Positions 62,441 to 64,000 of a DNA stretch of 64,000 nucleotides are shown piece by piece. A program made the position numbers and the translations under genes. The notes beneath the pieces were generated by a model. It saw nothing but the letters and a program-made list of their open reading frames with translations. It did no database searches and was not told the origin of the DNA. The stretch comes from Locusta migratoria (lineage: Eukaryota; Arthropoda; Insecta; Orthoptera; Acrididae): assembly GCA_026315105.1 (NCBI GenBank), contig CM048746.1, forward strand, positions 642,003,398-642,067,397. Reading direction: 5' to 3'. Every line of letters begins with the position of its first letter. Position 1 is the first letter of the stretch.

Positions 62441-63099
62441 GAGTCTAAATTTGTCAGTCTCGCGACACCCTTGATACTACTAAGCGACACCCCAGGGTGT
62501 CGGGACACCCAGTTTGGAAAGCTCTGCTGTAGGGCCTTGTACCTTTGCATTCTTCGTAGGTTACATTGGATAACTAGTATGTTGAGTTGTGTCCATTTCT
62601 GTTGGTCTCTTATTATGTCATATATCGCATCGTCTGTTGTAAAGTCAAGCTGCTGTCTATCTCTGACATTGTATAGTCCGCAGAGTAAGACGATGTGTTC
62701 AGGGGAGCCTTCGGTGTTTCGGCTGGTACAAGTGTTGGTGTCGTCCAGTCCCATTCGGAACAGGTGAGTGGGATATGGACCATGTCCGGACAGTTCCTAG
62801 AACTTCAATTCGCGGACTCACAAGGAGCACATGAATGAACGGTGAACGACCGTAGTTCCTCGACCCTGCTGTTCCGTGTTGTGAATCGTTCCTTTGGAAC
62901 GGTTTCGCTCGTGAACGACCCACCTCTAGTTTGAACCACCGTCTTCTCGAAAACGAATCCGCTGTGTTACCTCTGCGCCATATAGCTCGGTCCAGGCAGA
63001 TGCTCGACAGAGCGAGCAAACTTCAGGGAAGCCGGTACTTCTAATGGGAGACGGATATCTTCCTGCCTCACAGCCTCTGCCACTCAGCCTCTGCCCAAA

Positions 63100-63640
63100 A
63101 AGAGACGGCAGCAGCTGTGGGAGGACGTTTTAATGAACGTGACGCGGCTAAACAGCCGGTTTCATTACACGCGACTTGCCTCGTTTGCACTATTCCGTCA
63201 GGCCTGCTCTCCGGATGAACACTGCAGCTAATGAGGGTGACAGCGAACACGGCAGCGCTCTGCCGGCTGTCGGGGGCGGGGGGCGGACCGGCCCGGCGCA
63301 GGAGCACGGCCGGCGGAGGCGAGGGGCGGCGGGACCAAAACTCCGGCAGCGCGGGGGCGGGGGCGGCGTCGGGGGTGGAGGGGCGAATTAGTCGGGCAGT
63401 AAGTGCATTAATTATGCACGCGGGTGTCCAATTAATCAGGCGGCAACAACAACAACGCCGGAAGCGCCAACAACAGCAAGCGGCGACACGCTGCACGGTC
63501 GATGGCCCCCGCTTGTCCGCCCCCGGTGAATGCCGGCCCAGTTGTATTTCAGCGCACGCCCCTTTGTCGTCGGGATCGCATACCTGCGGTGCGTGCGCTT
63601 TCTCAGTTGCTAGCAGAGCCCGGTCCGGCCCGCAACGAAT
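63100..63640. other. CpG-rich island, single-copy-looking
   Basis: Very GC- and CpG-rich (GGGGGCGGGGGGCGGACCGG, GCAACAACAACAACGCC) with no transposon signature. TAATTATGCACGCGGGTGTC and CCAATTAATCAGGCGGCAAC hold homeodomain-type TAATTA/AATTAAT cores. Open frames exist on both strands (210 codons minus, 158 plus) but are Ala/Arg/Pro-rich, as expected from GC content. Possible promoter, first exon or enhancer. Confidence 0.45.
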
Positions 63641-63707
63641 TGCATACAGATTGAAACATATGTATCTCCTCACATCAGAAGACAAAATCATCCTGTTCAT
63701 ACCTTAA

Positions 63708-64000
63708 TTATCAAGGTACGCAGTTCAACACTCAGCGGATCAATTCATGAGTATTTACATTCAGTTAGTTCCACTTGAAGTCACTGTATTCCCACGGGTC
63801 ATCTAGTTTATTTCAAATGTATTTGGTAAAAGAGCTAATTTGTTATTAGTTTTAGTAGCTGATGATGCATGATTTTATAAATGATTATCACTGTAAGCTA
63901 CCAGAGGTTAAATAATAACAATGAAAACGAATGTTAGTTCAAGCTTACGGACTCCTTAGTTGTAATGGATGGCCTGTGAACGTTATGGATGGGCTAAAAA
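63708..64000. other. No feature recognised
   Basis: AT-rich end of the window. Confidence 0.4.

Larger units (their letters stand above)
59462..62526. mobile_element. Second hAT element, nested
   Basis: Left end CAGTGCTTTCCGAACTTTCC; right end reversed CAGAGCTTTCCAAACTGGGT. Both are followed inward by GCGACACCC repeats. 8-bp duplication CTGTAGAG / CTGTAGGG (59454-59461, 62527-62534). No transposase seen; hosts the MITE at 60446 and LINE at 60591. A T-rich run with interrupting G lies at 62376-62440. Confidence 0.8.
58749..62755 (-). mobile_element. LINE 3' end (unassigned clade), interrupted by a hAT element
   Basis: Minus-strand pieces lie at 62755-62527 and 59461-58749. The first gives GLDDTNTCTSRNTEGSPEHI then VLLCGLYNVRDRQQLDFTTD. 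EGSPEH...LC resembles the C-terminal zinc-binding block of R1/Jockey/I-type LINEs with one Cys lost (CTSR for CxxC). The second has no clear motif and ends in a TTTATTTATTTATTT tract at about 58747-58770 (A-rich on the sense strand), a typical LINE tail. Removing 59462-62526 rejoins GGCCCTACAG with CAGGAGGCGT. Confidence 0.6.
56775..62928. mobile_element. hAT-type element (outer shell) containing a nest of other elements
   Basis: Left end TAGAGTTGGGCAAACCAGTT; right end reversed TAGAGGTGGGTCGTTCACGA. Identical 8-bp flanks GTTTGAAC (56767-56774, 62929-62936). The element's own DNA is the AT-rich left part, a minisatellite and the right end (62756-62928, GAACGGTGAACGACC). No transposase of its own is visible, so it is probably a non-autonomous derivative. 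Inside are two SINEs, a LINE, a second hAT, a MITE and another LINE. Confidence 0.8.

Noticed and set aside
63068..63707. Overlapping 210- and 158-codon frames on opposite strands
   Set aside because: Open frames on both strands with Ala/Arg/Pro bias are expected in a GC-rich island. No motif and no splice context.

Overview
The window looks like a piece of a very large insect genome, most likely an orthopteran of the Schistocerca/Locusta kind. The base is AT-rich with abundant decayed transposons. The tRNA-derived SINEs, the LINE 3' ends with runs of TCTACATC/TACATACA, and the mariner, Tc1, hAT and piggyBac relics match what I remember of locust repeats. This species guess is from memory and was not searched. 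I found no host protein-coding gene, rRNA or functional tRNA gene that I can defend. Almost everything recognisable is mobile DNA, often nested several levels deep.

Layout. 1-3067: end of a TACAGGG-type element, then a SINE nested in another SINE (1806-2211). 3068-5448: a mariner-like shell with inverted ends holding its own transposase relic, a piggyBac relic and a CR1-like LINE 3' end. 6330-8330: a SINE, two LINE pieces and a CpG-rich island. 8398-9603: one SINE broken by three later insertions. 9605-11330: an RTE-like LINE split by a second LINE. 11686-12371: two SINEs. 12640-17560: a nearly complete Tx1/L1-like LINE on the minus strand with a zinc-knuckle ORF1, endonuclease and reverse transcriptase. 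17615-18952: a hAT relic holding a foldback element that holds a SINE. 19703-21500: a mariner placed exactly at the junction of two tandem 163-bp repeats. 22255-31900: LINE, Harbinger, Tc1, mariner and hAT relics. 32526-34206: four SINEs. 34770-35245: a foldback element. 35246-43915: mostly empty, with very old LINE relics, microsatellites and one two-headed tRNA-like repeat. 43931-46756: SINEs and a mariner-like element. 46800-47500: a second CpG-rich island. 47854-48772: a foldback element whose loop has grown into a 12-unit palindromic minisatellite. 50426-51698: a Mutator-like transposase fragment and a TTAA-flanked MITE. 54500-55921: a second Tc1 copy. 56775-62928: a hAT element with an 8-bp target duplication, containing two SINEs, a minisatellite, a LINE, a second hAT, a MITE and another LINE. 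63100-63640: a third strong CpG-rich island.

How the parts relate. Autonomous families (Tx1-like, RTE-like and two CR1-group LINEs; mariner, Tc1, hAT, piggyBac, Harbinger and Mutator transposons) are present only as broken copies. Their likely non-autonomous partners (tRNA-head SINEs, MITEs, foldback elements) are also present. One SINE shares a stretch with the RTE-like LINE 3' region, which suggests a donor-parasite pair. Every coding region listed is a pseudogene or fragment, with stops, frameshifts or lost catalytic residues noted in each entry.
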